From assembly GCA_018901715.1 (NCBI GenBank), contig JAHIEL010000035.1:1-14607 (forward strand): DNA of 14,607 bases, given 5' to 3'. Below the pieces are notes generated by a model that worked only from the letters and a program-made list of their open reading frames with translations, ran no database searches and was not told the origin of the DNA. Positions 4,213-13,700 of this stretch are shown here, piece after piece (the stretch's first letter is position 1; every line of letters starts with the position of its first letter). Position numbers and translations under genes: made by a program. Source of the DNA: Patescibacteria group bacterium. GTDB lineage: Bacteria; Patescibacteriota; Minisyncoccia; Minisyncoccales; PEYH01.

Positions 4213-6627
4213 CAAATCTTTCTCTATTTTATCCTCCTCCTCTGTCTCGTCATCCTTTATTTCATCATCTTGCATTTCGTCATCTTGCATTTCGTCATCG
4301 TCCTCTTCTTCTGTTTCTGCCCCCTGCTCCAACATTTGTTCTTCGTCCAGTTCTTCTTCTCCTTCTCTCGCCTCTTCTGCAATCGCTTGTTCAATTGTTT
4401 GCATAACTTCTCTTGGCTTAGCTCCTTGAGCCGGACCAACGATTCCCCTTTCTTCCATTACATCAAGTAAGCGAGCTGCGCGCGCGTATCCAATTCTTAA
4501 TTTTCTCTGCAAAAAAGAAGCAGACGCCTTTCCTGACTCAATAATCAATCGTTTGGCATCTTCATAAACAGGATCTAATGGCTCTGTTCCGTCAATTACT
4601 GAAGAGCCAAAACTTTCAGCCCTTTGCATTTCCGCCTCAATATTATCTCTTAAACTATCATCTCCTTCAAGTTCTATACTTTTATTATTTTTATGGATAA
4701 AATCAACCACTCTTTTTATCTCTTTTGTGGATACATAAGCGCCCTGAATTCTCTTTGGCTTAGAAATTTGCGCTGAAATAAAAAGCAAATCTCCACCACC
4801 TAAAAGCTTTTCAGCGCCTGAAGTATCAAGAATAGTTCTTGAATCCACTTGCGAGGCAACTTGCAATGCTATTCTACAAGTAATATTCGCTTTAATTAAT
4901 CCTGTGATCACTTCTACTGATGGTCTTTGTGTCGCTAAAATTAAATGAATCCCAACTGCCCTGGCTTTTTGAGCCAATTTTACAATACCTGCTTCTATGT
5001 CTCTGCCCTTCGCAGCCATAAGGTCTGCAAGCTCATCTACAATAACTACAATGTATGGCATTATTTTATTATCATCAGATTGGGTATTATTCTTTAATAA
5101 TCTCTCATTGTATTCGGCAATATGCCTTGCCCCGATTTTTGATAAAATTTCAAATCTGCTTTCCATTTCATTAATTAACCATCTCAAAGCAATTAGCGTC
5201 TTGCCAACATCATATATTACTGGACATAAAAGATGTGGCAAGTCCTTATACCCTGAAAACTCCACCCTCTTTGGGTCAACCAATATAAATCTCAACTGCT
5301 TCGGAGAATTGCGATAAAGCAAACTCAACATAATGCTACTTAAGGCAATTGTCTTCCCGCTACCAGTTGCTCCTGCTACTAAAAGATGTGGCATTTTTGC
5401 TAAATCAGAATAAAAAGGTGTGCCAACCACGTCTCTGCCCACACTGAAAAGCAATCTTGATTCTGGTTCTGAAAATTCTCGATTAGAAAATAGTCCTTTC
5501 AGACGAACAATTGTTCTGGTCTTATTCGGCACCTCTATTCCTACTAATGACTTGCCAGGTATTGGCGCTTCAATCCTTAAAGGATGAGCTGCTAAGGCAA
5601 GGGCTAAATTATTATTTAAAGTGGTAATTTTTGAAAGCTTCACCCCTTCTGCTGGCTTAAATGCGTATTGAGTAACAGTAGGCCCAATATTTACTCCTGA
5701 CATTTCAACAGGTATATCAAAATTGTCTAAAGTCCTTTTAATAATTTCCGAATTACTATTCACATCCCCTGCTTCTGGACTACCGCTATCTGAAGATAAT
5801 AATTTCAAAGGTGGTAAATTCCAATTAGCGCTTATTAGAAATTTTTCTTTACCTATGGAGCTATCTGTTTTAAAAATTTTTGTTTCTATATTCTTATTTG
5901 CTTGTTCTTTATTTTTATTAACATCTTTAATTTCTATCTTCTTTTGATATTCTTCAACTTTATTTACTTTAAATTTTGGCGCGAAAACTTTATGAATAAA
6001 TGGCTTTTGTTGAGTTATCTCTTCTTCGTCTTCGTCCTCATAATCATATTCTCGTTTCTCTGGCTTTAGATAATACCAAAAAATAAAAATGCTTATTAAA
6101 AGCAGAAAACAGAAAACTATTCCAGAAACCCAAAATCCGAAAATCTTCATTAATGGCCATGCAAGAAGATTGCCAAGCCAACCACCTACGCCCGAATAAA
6201 AGAAATGGAATGTGATATCTGGTAGTTTATCTAAATCAAAGATAGAAAAAATCCCGCTTGCTCCAGCAAGAATAAAAAACATTGCTAAAGTAATTGATAA
6301 ACGACTTTTTAATCTTCTGCTAAAGCATGCAAAACCGCCCAGCACAAAAACTAAGGGCAAAATAAAGTTTGCCTTGCCAAACAGAAAACTAAATGCTTTT
6401 ATAAAAGTTCTGCCAGCAACTCCTGCGAGATCAAAAAAAGAAAGCAAAATAAAAAGAGCAATTAAAAACATTAATGCTCCTGAAATCCATGGCTTTATAA
6501 TCGGAGGGAGAATCTCTTGTCTCTGTCTTCCTCTGCTCCTGTTCAAAATCTTTGCGAAAAACCCTTTTCTTCTTTTTCTTTTATTGCTAACCTTTATTTT
6601 ACTTTTTTTTCTCTTTTTAGCAGCCAT
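4210..6627 (-). CDS. ftsK: DNA translocase FtsK
   Basis: An 805-aa FtsK/SpoIIIE-type translocase, anchored at the septum, that pumps DNA toward the terminus and supports dimer resolution. After a strongly basic N-terminus (1-36) come about four to five membrane segments (roughly 46-66, 82-102, 108-130, 145-163, 165-186). A charged linker (187-270) follows, then the alpha domain (about 280-400) and the beta motor. The motor has Walker A GATGSGKT (419-426), Walker B IVVIVDELAD (526-535) and LILATQRPS (562-570). The winged-helix gamma domain, which reads KOPS-like sequences, is at about 683-740 and ends GIVGPAQGAKPREVM. Beyond it is an acidic tail (752-805) with in-frame tandem DDEMQ units, not part of the usual family. 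The start at 6627 has no Shine-Dalgarno sequence but lies about 43 nt below an extended -10 promoter. Neighbours are rpoC upstream and recA downstream. Confidence 0.97.
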   Translation of the reverse strand: MAAKKRKKSKIKVSNKRKRRKGFFAKILNRSRGRQRQEILPPIIKPWISGALMFLIALFILLSFFDLAGVAGRTFIKAFSFLFGKANFILPLVFVLGGFACFSRRLKSRLSITLAMFFILAGASGIFSIFDLDKLPDITFHFFYSGVGGWLGNLLAWPLMKIFGFWVSGIVFCFLLLISIFIFWYYLKPEKREYDYEDEDEEEITQQKPFIHKVFAPKFKVNKVEEYQKKIEIKDVNKNKEQANKNIETKIFKTDSSIGKEKFLISANWNLPPLKLLSSDSGSPEAGDVNSNSEIIKRTLDNFDIPVEMSGVNIGPTVTQYAFKPAEGVKLSKITTLNNNLALALAAHPLRIEAPIPGKSLVGIEVPNKTRTIVRLKGLFSNREFSEPESRLLFSVGRDVVGTPFYSDLAKMPHLLVAGATGSGKTIALSSIMLSLLYRNSPKQLRFILVDPKRVEFSGYKDLPHLLCPVIYDVGKTLIALRWLINEMESRFEILSKIGARHIAEYNERLLKNNTQSDDNKIMPYIVVIVDELADLMAAKGRDIEAGIVKLAQKARAVGIHLILATQRPSVEVITGLIKANITCRIALQVASQVDSRTILDTSGAEKLLGGGDLLFISAQISKPKRIQGAYVSTKEIKRVVDFIHKNNKSIELEGDDSLRDNIEAEMQRAESFGSSVIDGTEPLDPVYEDAKRLIIESGKASASFLQRKLRIGYARAARLLDVMEERGIVGPAQGAKPREVMQTIEQAIAEEAREGEEELDEEQMLEQGAETEEEDDDEMQDDEMQDDEIKDDETEEEDKIEKDL
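4259..4300. repeat. 15-bp in-frame tandem repeat in the ftsK tail
   Basis: Two nearly identical 15-bp units (4259-4273, 4274-4288) and a partial third (4289-4300) code for the DDEMQ/DDEIK repeats of the acidic FtsK tail. The unit is a multiple of three, so length changes keep the frame. Confidence 0.7.
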
Positions 6628-6676
6628 AATTTTTCATATAACATTTGACATTTAGTATTAGTCATTGATGTTCCTC

Positions 6677-6685
6677 ATTATACCA
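6677..6685 (-). promoter_or_regulatory. Extended -10 promoter of ftsK
   Basis: On the minus strand TGGTATAAT (6685-6677) is a perfect extended -10. No -35 match stands 17 nt upstream, as is common for this class. A start near 6670 gives ftsK a leader of about 43 nt. Confidence 0.6.
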
Positions 6686-6721
6686 CAACCTACCGTATTT
6701 CTTTTCTTTCTCTTTCTCCGC

Positions 6722-6755
6722 CCCCCCTCTCCTTCTCCCCCCTCGGAGAGGGGGG
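6722..6755. repeat. GC-rich 11-bp dyad downstream of rpoC
   Basis: CCCCCCTCTCC (6722-6732) pairs perfectly with GGAGAGGGGGG (6745-6755) around a 12-nt loop. A pyrimidine tract ending in CCG (6700-6720) precedes it, and heptad array R3 follows after a G-rich spacer. In rpoC mRNA the hairpin is followed by purines rather than U residues, so it is not a standard intrinsic terminator. It may protect the 3' end. Confidence 0.65.
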
Positions 6756-6780
6756 AGATTAAGTGGGGGGTGCTTGTGGG

Positions 6781-6815
6781 AATGATCAATTATCAGTTAT
6801 CAATGATCAATTATT
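6781..6815. repeat. Heptad array R3 at the 3' end of rpoC
   Basis: Five units in register: AATGATC, AATTATC, AGTTATC, AATGATC, AATTATT. The last unit contains the rpoC stop codon (TTA, 6811-6813) at the same place in the heptad as the recA stop in array R1. Confidence 0.8.
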
Positions 6816-9800
6816 TCTTCCCCCTATACCCCGTGCCAACTGGAATTAGCTTACCGATAATAACATTTTCTTTTAATCCCCTTAAGTAGTCCTCTTTCCC
6901 TGTAACTGATGCCTGAATAAGAACTCTTGAGGTCTGCTCAAATGAGGCGGCAGACAAAAAGCTCTCCGTTGTAAGGGATATTTTTGACATACCCAAGAGT
7001 AAATCTTGAGAAACAGCCAATACTTTATTTTCCTTTTTTAACCTTGCATTTTCTTCTAACACAACTCTTCTTTCCTTAACTTCTCCCACAGAAAATCTGC
7101 TATCTCCTTTCTTTTTAATCCTTATTCTTGAAAACATCTGCCTTACAATTACTTCTATATGCTTATCATGAATATCAACACCTTGAGAAGCATAAATTTT
7201 TTGCACTTCTCCAACAAGATATTTGGCTGTGGTCTCCCTGTCAGAAACCTTAAATAATTTTTTAGGGTCAATATTCCCTTCACATAACCGCTGACCTGCT
7301 TTTACTTCGTCTCCAGCATTAACCAAGAAAGTTCTATTGGTTGGCATTTCGTATTCAATAATCTCTCCTTTTTTATCCTCCTTTTTATCTATATTCTTAT
7401 CCGTCTTATCAGGCACACTCTTTTTTTCAACTTTTTTCTTATCCTTTTTACTTTCTTCCTTGCTTTTAATCTTAATTATATTTTCTTCAATTGATATTAT
7501 CTTCCCAGCGCGCTTAACAATTATGGCCTCGCCCTTTGGTTTTCTACTTTCAAAAACCTCTTCTACCCTTGGCAATCCGTGTGTAATATCTCCAGCTGAA
7601 GCAACTCCCCCTGTATGAAAAGTTCTTAAAGTAAGCTGGGTGCCAGGTTCGCCTATTGCTTGGGCAGCTATAATCCCGACTGCTTCGCCCAATCTTACTA
7701 ATTTATTAGTGCCTAAATCCCAACCATAACATTTCTGGCAAATACCACTTCTTGATTGGCAACTTAATGGTGAACGCACTTTCAATTTCGCTATTTTCAA
7801 TTCATCAATCTGTTTTGCTTCTTCCCAACCGATAATCTCTCCTTTTTTAACAATAATTTCATTATTGTGCTTAACATCCTCTAAAGTAAATCTGCTTACA
7901 ATTTTAAAAATGAAATTCTGCCCTATAGCATCCCCATCTTCTCTGCTTATTGTAATTCCTTCCTTATCCTTACAGTCCTCTTCGCTTAAATAATAATCAT
8001 GCGCAACATCAATTAACCTTCTAGTTAGATAACCAGCCGTAGATGTTCTCAAAGCAGTGTCCGCAGTTCCTTTTCTTGCTCCGTGCGTAGATATAAAATA
8101 TTCCAAAACATCAAAGCCCTCTTTGAAACAACTCTTAGCTGGAAACTCCATAATCTCTCCTCCAGGATTAATAACTAATCCCTTCATCCCTGCCATCTGA
8201 ACTGGTTGAGACCAACTCCCCCTAGCTCCAGCATCAATTGATGTAAAGACAATGCCTTCTTCTGGCAAAGCGCCCGGAACTAATTCTTGAATTCTTGCTT
8301 TCACTTTCTGCCAAACTTCAATCACTTGAGCTTTTCTTTCTCCTTCGGTTAGTAGCCCTTTTTTAAAATAATCTTCAATCTTTTTAATCTCCAGCTCCGC
8401 TTGTTTAAGCATTTCTGCTTTTTCTTTTGGAATAACCAAGTCATCCATGCCCCAGCTTAATCCAGATAGTGTAGCATATTCAAAACCAATTTTTTTAATT
8501 TTATCTAACACCTCAACTGATATATTGTTCTCATGGGTCTGAATAACTGTCCTAGTAATATGCTTAATTTTAGAAGAATTCATTTTTTCATTCTGAAATG
8601 GAAAATCTTTAGGCAATGCCTCGTTAAAAATGATTCTGCCAAGCGAGGTCTCAATAATATTATCTCCAAGTAAAACCTTAATCATCGCTCTAATGTCAAT
8701 GACTCCTGACTCATAAGCTAAATGTGCTTCATCTGCTGAAGAAAATATTTTACCCTCTCCTTTGACATTATTTTTTATTTTTGTAAGCCAATAACAGCCC
8801 AAAACCATATCCTGTCTCGGACTTACAACTGGCATTCCAGTTGCTGGCTTTAGTAAATTAAAACCAGAAAGCAGCCTCTCCCTTGTTTCTTTCTGCGCTT
8901 CATCAGACAATGGAACAAAAACAGCCATCTGGTCTCCGTCAAAGTCAGCATTAAAGGCCTCGCAAACCAAAGGATGAATTCTTATTGCTTCACCCTCTAC
9001 TAATTTTGGTCTAAATGCTTGAATTCCTAAACGATGCAAAGTAGGCGCTCTGTTAAGCATAACTACTTTATTTTGAATAATACTTTCTAATGCCTCCCAG
9101 ACCTCTTCTTCTCCCCTTTCAATTAAATTAGACGCCTGTCGCACATTATATACTATCTCTTTTTCTAAAAGCTTCGCAGAAACAAATGGCTTAAAAAGCT
9201 CTAAAGCCATCTTTTTTGGTAAGCCACATTCGCTAAACTTTAAACCAGGGTCTCCGACAATAACTGAACGGCCAGAATAATCAACTCGCTTGCCTAAAAG
9301 ATTTTGGCGAAATCTGCCCTGTTTTCCTTTCAACATATCAGCCAATGACTTTAACAGCCGCGCTTGTCCGGTGGAAGCCATAGTTGTGTGTCCGCTTCTT
9401 GAACTATTATCAATCAAAGCATCTACTGCTTCCTGAAGCATTCTTTTTTCATTTCTTAAAATAACTTCTGGAGCGCTAATTTCTAAGAGATATTTTAGCC
9501 GATTATTGCGATTGATAATTCTTCTATAAAGGTCATTTAAATCAGAAGAAGCATATCTGCCTCCGTCTAACTGAACCATTGGCCTTAAAGCAGGAGGCAA
9601 AACCGGCAGAATGCTCAAGAAAAGCCATTCAGGTCCAATTTTCTCTTTTTCCATTTTCTTTAAAAGCTCTGCTCTCTTTAAAAGCTTCTTTTTTAAAATT
9701 CCTTGCACTTTACTGCTCTCTTCTTTAAGCTCATCTATCATTTCAGCTAATTTAAATCCTTTTAAAATATCCCTTAAAGCGCCAGCGCCTGTGTCTGCAT

Positions 9801-10464
9801 TAAAAATCTGACCATATTTAGAAGAATAATTTAGATACTCAATTTCTGAAAGAGCTCTAAAAGGAACAATTTCTGAAAGTTCCTTTTTCGCCCTATCTCT
9901 TGCTTTTTTCAACGCCTTGGTCTCTTTTGAAAACTCTTTTTCTTTTGTTTTAGAAAGTTTTTTATCTTTATATTTTGATTTAATAATTTTTGATTTTTCC
10001 TGATATTCTTTTTCTATTTCAATTAATATTTTTTTCTTTTCTTTTTCGTCCACGCTAGTAATAATATATGAAGCAAAATATACGATTTTTTCTAATTGTT
10101 GTGAAGATAATTCTAAAAGCGTTCCTACTATAGATGGAACACCACGCAAAAACCAAATATGAGAGCAAGGGCTTGCAAGCTTAATATGTCCCATTCTTTC
10201 TCTTCTTACAGATGCCTTTGTTGCTTCTACCCCGCACCTATCACAGACAATTCCTTTATATCTTATGCCTCTATATTTTCCGCAATAACACTGAAAATCT
10301 TTTTCTGGCCCAAAAATCTTTTCGCAAAACAAACCATCTTTTTCTGGTCTTTGTGTGCGGTAATTTATGGTCTCCGCCTTAGTCACTTCTCCATGGCTCC
10401 AGGAAAGAATTTCTTCTGGAGAGGCAACTTTTATTTTTATTGAATTTATATCTTCAACTCGCAT
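6811..10464 (-). CDS. rpoC: RNA polymerase subunit beta'
   Basis: A 1217-aa beta' subunit, which carries the catalytic magnesium site of RNA polymerase. Visible in order: the N-terminal zinc ribbon (Cys59, Cys61, Cys74, Cys77), RQNLLGKRVDYSGRSVI (386-402), the catalytic NADFDGDQ with Asp507, Asp509 and Asp511, the bridge helix FISTHGARKGTADTAL (790-805), the second zinc site (Cys831, Cys902, Cys909, Cys912), and the trigger-loop region GEPGTQLTLRTFHTGG (938-953). The C-terminal clamp ends LIPVGTGYRGKK. It is shorter than the E. coli subunit (1407 aa). Two Lys/Glu-rich low-complexity stretches (about 138-198 and 998-1034) look like lineage-specific inserts. The ATG at 10464 begins the conserved domain directly and has no Shine-Dalgarno sequence. 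rpoB lies upstream across an unusually long, repeat-filled gap of 293 nt. I saw no convincing promoter in the gap, so co-transcription is likely. Confidence 0.98.
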   Translation of the reverse strand: MRVEDINSIKIKVASPEEILSWSHGEVTKAETINYRTQRPEKDGLFCEKIFGPEKDFQCYCGKYRGIRYKGIVCDRCGVEATKASVRRERMGHIKLASPCSHIWFLRGVPSIVGTLLELSSQQLEKIVYFASYIITSVDEKEKKKILIEIEKEYQEKSKIIKSKYKDKKLSKTKEKEFSKETKALKKARDRAKKELSEIVPFRALSEIEYLNYSSKYGQIFNADTGAGALRDILKGFKLAEMIDELKEESSKVQGILKKKLLKRAELLKKMEKEKIGPEWLFLSILPVLPPALRPMVQLDGGRYASSDLNDLYRRIINRNNRLKYLLEISAPEVILRNEKRMLQEAVDALIDNSSRSGHTTMASTGQARLLKSLADMLKGKQGRFRQNLLGKRVDYSGRSVIVGDPGLKFSECGLPKKMALELFKPFVSAKLLEKEIVYNVRQASNLIERGEEEVWEALESIIQNKVVMLNRAPTLHRLGIQAFRPKLVEGEAIRIHPLVCEAFNADFDGDQMAVFVPLSDEAQKETRERLLSGFNLLKPATGMPVVSPRQDMVLGCYWLTKIKNNVKGEGKIFSSADEAHLAYESGVIDIRAMIKVLLGDNIIETSLGRIIFNEALPKDFPFQNEKMNSSKIKHITRTVIQTHENNISVEVLDKIKKIGFEYATLSGLSWGMDDLVIPKEKAEMLKQAELEIKKIEDYFKKGLLTEGERKAQVIEVWQKVKARIQELVPGALPEEGIVFTSIDAGARGSWSQPVQMAGMKGLVINPGGEIMEFPAKSCFKEGFDVLEYFISTHGARKGTADTALRTSTAGYLTRRLIDVAHDYYLSEEDCKDKEGITISREDGDAIGQNFIFKIVSRFTLEDVKHNNEIIVKKGEIIGWEEAKQIDELKIAKLKVRSPLSCQSRSGICQKCYGWDLGTNKLVRLGEAVGIIAAQAIGEPGTQLTLRTFHTGGVASAGDITHGLPRVEEVFESRKPKGEAIIVKRAGKIISIEENIIKIKSKEESKKDKKKVEKKSVPDKTDKNIDKKEDKKGEIIEYEMPTNRTFLVNAGDEVKAGQRLCEGNIDPKKLFKVSDRETTAKYLVGEVQKIYASQGVDIHDKHIEVIVRQMFSRIRIKKKGDSRFSVGEVKERRVVLEENARLKKENKVLAVSQDLLLGMSKISLTTESFLSAASFEQTSRVLIQASVTGKEDYLRGLKENVIIGKLIPVGTGYRGKK

Positions 10465-10474
10465 AATAAATCAA

Positions 10475-10494
10475 ATTAGATTAGATTAGATTAA
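10475..10494. repeat. Tandem ATTAG pentamer before rpoC
   Basis: Three ATTAG units and a fourth ATTAA stand directly upstream of the rpoC start codon. On the minus strand they read CTAAT repeats. This is a short simple repeat in the rpoC leader; it may vary in length between strains. Confidence 0.7.
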
Positions 10495-10552
10495 TTGTTG
10501 TTCTTTCTTTTTCTTTTCCTTCGCGATATATCAATGTCTCGATATGCTTAAT

Positions 10553-10576
10553 ATTTCGACATTTCGATATTTCGAT
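10553..10576. repeat. Tandem 8-bp ATTTCGAT repeat in the rpoB-rpoC gap
   Basis: Three units in register: ATTTCGAC, ATTTCGAT, ATTTCGAT, followed by ATAT. Related TCGATAT and CGATATAT words continue to the left (10521-10550), and ATATTTCGAAATAT near recA (2873-2886) has the same vocabulary. It is the second type of short-period repeat in this gap. Confidence 0.65.
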
Positions 10577-10601
10577 ATATTTTTTCTTTCTTGCTTTCTT
10601 C

Positions 10602-10677
10602 CGCTCCCGCCCTTTCTTTCTTTTCCTAATAATCAGTAATCAATTATCAATGATTTTTTCTTATGAGGGCGGGAGCG
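10602..10677. repeat. 12-bp GC-rich inverted repeat enclosing heptads
   Basis: CGCTCCCGCCCT (10602-10613) and AGGGCGGGAGCG (10666-10677) are exact reverse complements 52 nt apart. The enclosed sequence holds a pyrimidine tract and heptad array R4a. In rpoBC mRNA this would form a long-looped stem between the two cistrons. The GC arms resemble those before recA and after rpoC. Confidence 0.7.
10628..10655. repeat. Heptad array R4a
   Basis: Four units (AATAATC, AGTAATC, AATTATC, AATGATT) inside the GC-rich inverted repeat, preceded by a pyrimidine tract and followed by a T-run. Confidence 0.75.
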
Positions 10678-10682
10678 TCTTT

Positions 10683-10760
10683 AATGATCAATGATCAATT
10701 ATCAATGATCAATTATCAATGATCAATTATCAATGATCAATTATCAATGATCAATTATCA
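10683..10760. repeat. Heptad array R4b at the 3' end of rpoB
   Basis: Eleven units: one AATGATC, then five perfect alternations of AATGATC and AATTATC (10690-10759), so the higher-order unit is 14 bp. It contains six GATC sites. Its last bases form the rpoB stop: TGA (10760-10758), directly followed on the minus strand by TAA. It is the longest and most uniform array here, which suggests recent expansion. Confidence 0.9.
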
Positions 10761-13700
10761 TTTCCCTTTCAGCTCCACATTCAATCCCAACGCCTTTAGC
10801 TCATTTACCAAAAGCGAAAACGAAGCCGGAATATTCGGTCCCTGAATTTTTCTACCCTTTAAAATTGACTGATACGTAGCCGCCCTGCCAGCAACATCAT
10901 CTGATTTAATAGTAAGCATCTCTTGCAAAGAATAAGCAGCTCCATATCCCTCTAACGCCCAAACCTCCATCTCACCAAACCGCTGACCGCCAAATTGAGC
11001 TCTCCCGCCAAGTGGCTGTTGGGTAATTAAAGAATAAGGACCAATTGAACGCATATGTATTTTATCTCCAACCATATGAATCAAACGCATAATATACATA
11101 TACCCAACTGTAACTTTTTCAAGAAACGGCTCTCCTGTTTTCCCATCATATAAAACAATCTTGCCTGCTTCTGGCAGACCTGCTTTTTTAAGCTCTTCTT
11201 TTATGTCCTCTTCTTTTGCTCCAGACAAAGACGGAGTTACTGCGCGATAATTAAGTGTTTTAGCAGCCCAGCCAAGATGCGCTTCCAACACCTGACCTAA
11301 ATTCATACGGGAAATAACGCCTAAGGGATTTAAAATAACATCAACAGGGGTCCCGTCTTTCATAAATGGCATTTCTTCTTTAGGTAGAATTTTCGCCACA
11401 ATTCCTTTATTTCCGTGCCTACCTGCTATTTTATCGCCCACAGTTACCTTCCTAATTTGAGCCACTTCTACTTGATATCTTTTTATAACACCTGGTTTTA
11501 ATTTATGTCCTGCATCTCTTGAAAACTCTTTTACTCTAATCACTCTACCCCGCTTGCCATGCTCCATTAAAAGAGATGTGTCTTTAACATTTTTTGCTTT
11601 CTCTCCAAAAATAGCCCATAAAAGCCGTTCTTCAGCTGTTAGGCCTATTTCTCCTTTTGGAGAAATTTTGCCAACTAAAATATCGCTCGGGCCTACTTCT
11701 GCCCCTATTCTAATTATGCCTTCTGCGTCAATATCTTTTAATTTTTCTTCAGACACATTTGGAATATCAGAAGTGGTAACTTCAGGACCTAATTTTGTTT
11801 CCCTTACATCGCAAGCAAATGTTTCAATATGAATACTGGTTAAATACTCTTCTTCTAATAATCTTTCTGAAATAATAATAGCATCTTCGTAATTATGACC
11901 TCTCCATGGAAGAAAAGCGATTAAAAGATTTTGACCTAATGCTAAAGAGCCATTATTCGCAGCAGTTGGGTCTGCTATGATATCGCCCGCTTTTACCAAA
12001 TCCCCCTTTCTAACAATCGGAGTGTGATGAAAATATGTATATTGGTTAGTAGCGTCAAAATTTCGCAATTTATAAACTCGCTCATTATTTTTAAGTTTTG
12101 AATTTTCTGTTTGAATTGTTATTTCCATGGCATCCACCCCAACTATTTTGCCGTCTTCTATAGCAATAACTGCTTTGCCAGAGTCCTTTACTACTCTTTC
12201 CTCCAATCCAGTAGAAACTAAGGGCACTTCTGGTCTTATTAAAGGAACTGATTGTCTTTGCATATTAGAACCCATTAATGCTCTATTGGCATCGTCATTC
12301 TTTAAAAATGGAATTAAACCAGTGGCAGTGGAAATAAATTGTTCAGGCGCTACATCAATATAATCTATATCATTTTTCTTAACCATTCTTGGTTTTCCTT
12401 TCTCTCGCACCTCTACTTCTTTATCAAGAATTACCCCTTTATCATCTGTATCAATACAAGCATTAGCAATAATATAGTCCTCTTCTTGAAAAGCATTTAA
12501 ATATTCTACCTTATTAGTGACTCTGCCTTTATCAACTTTAAAATATGGCGTCTCTATAAAACCATAAGGATTAACTCTTGCATACATTGCCAAATGCCCC
12601 ACTAATCCAACATTAGGTCCTTCTGGAGTTTGAATTGGGCAAATTCTGCCGTAATGTGATGGTTGAACGTCTCGCACTTGAAGCCCTGCTCGTTTTCTTG
12701 TTAATCCGCCTGGCCCACCGCAAGTTAATCGTCTTTTATGCTCTAATTCAGCTAAAATATTCTCATTATCCATAAATTGAGAAAGCTGGGACGAGGCAAA
12801 AAATCTATTTAACCCAGCCATAAACGGTCTTGGATTTATTATCCGCGCTGGCGCGAGCTCACTTGAATCCAAGGTGCTCATTCTATCCTTGCACACTCTC
12901 TCTACCCGCATCAAACCAACCCTTAATCTATCTTTTAAAAGCTCTGAAATAGTCCTCACTCTTCTATTGCCTAAATGGTCTATCTCATCTTGCTCGCTTC
13001 CTGGAGTAATATTGAGCCGAATAATTTCTCTTAAAATAGCAATAATATCCTCTACTCTTAAAACCCTGTCTTCTGTTGTTATTTTGTCTTTATGAGAATC
13101 AATATCAAGCGATTTTGAATTATGAGATAATCCGCCTTTGGCTAATTCTGGCAATCTTTGCAAGGTCTTCCATCTGCCAACTTTAGACAAATCATATCTT
13201 TCAAAATTAAAAAACATATTATCAATCAATTCTTTGGCAGTGTCAGGAGAGGCCAAATCGCCGGGCCTTAATCGCCTATAAATTTCAACTAATGCCTCTG
13301 CCTGATTATTTGTTGTATCTCTTTTTAATGTTTCTTCTATATATTCACTCCCTGCTTTTAAATCAGAAAATTGTGCTCTAATCTTTTCATCCGTATCAAT
13401 TCCAAAGGCCCTCAAAAGAGTCGTTGCAGGAACCCTTCTCCTTCTATCAATTTTTATACCTATAAACTTAGATATATCTGTTTCAAATTCAAGCCAACTT
13501 CCCCTGCTTGGTATCATTCTTGCTCCGAAAAGCTTATTGCCCTTTAACCGCCTGATAGTGAAAAAAGCTCCCGGAGAACGAAGCAATTGGGAAATAACCA
13601 CTCTTTCCACTCCGTTAATAATAAAAGTTCCCCTATCAGTCATAAGGGGAAAATCGCCGAAAAACACATCCTGAATTGATTCTTCGTTTGTTTTAAGATT

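Noticed and set aside
4163..4429. A serine-rich plus-strand ORF.
   Set aside because: It is the complement of the acidic Asp/Glu tail of ftsK. Other plus-strand ORFs within recA, ftsK, rpoC and rpoB are likewise shadows.
10683..10760. A replication origin (GATC-rich iterated array).
   Set aside because: There are no DnaA boxes, no dnaA or dnaN gene, and the array is one of many at gene ends.
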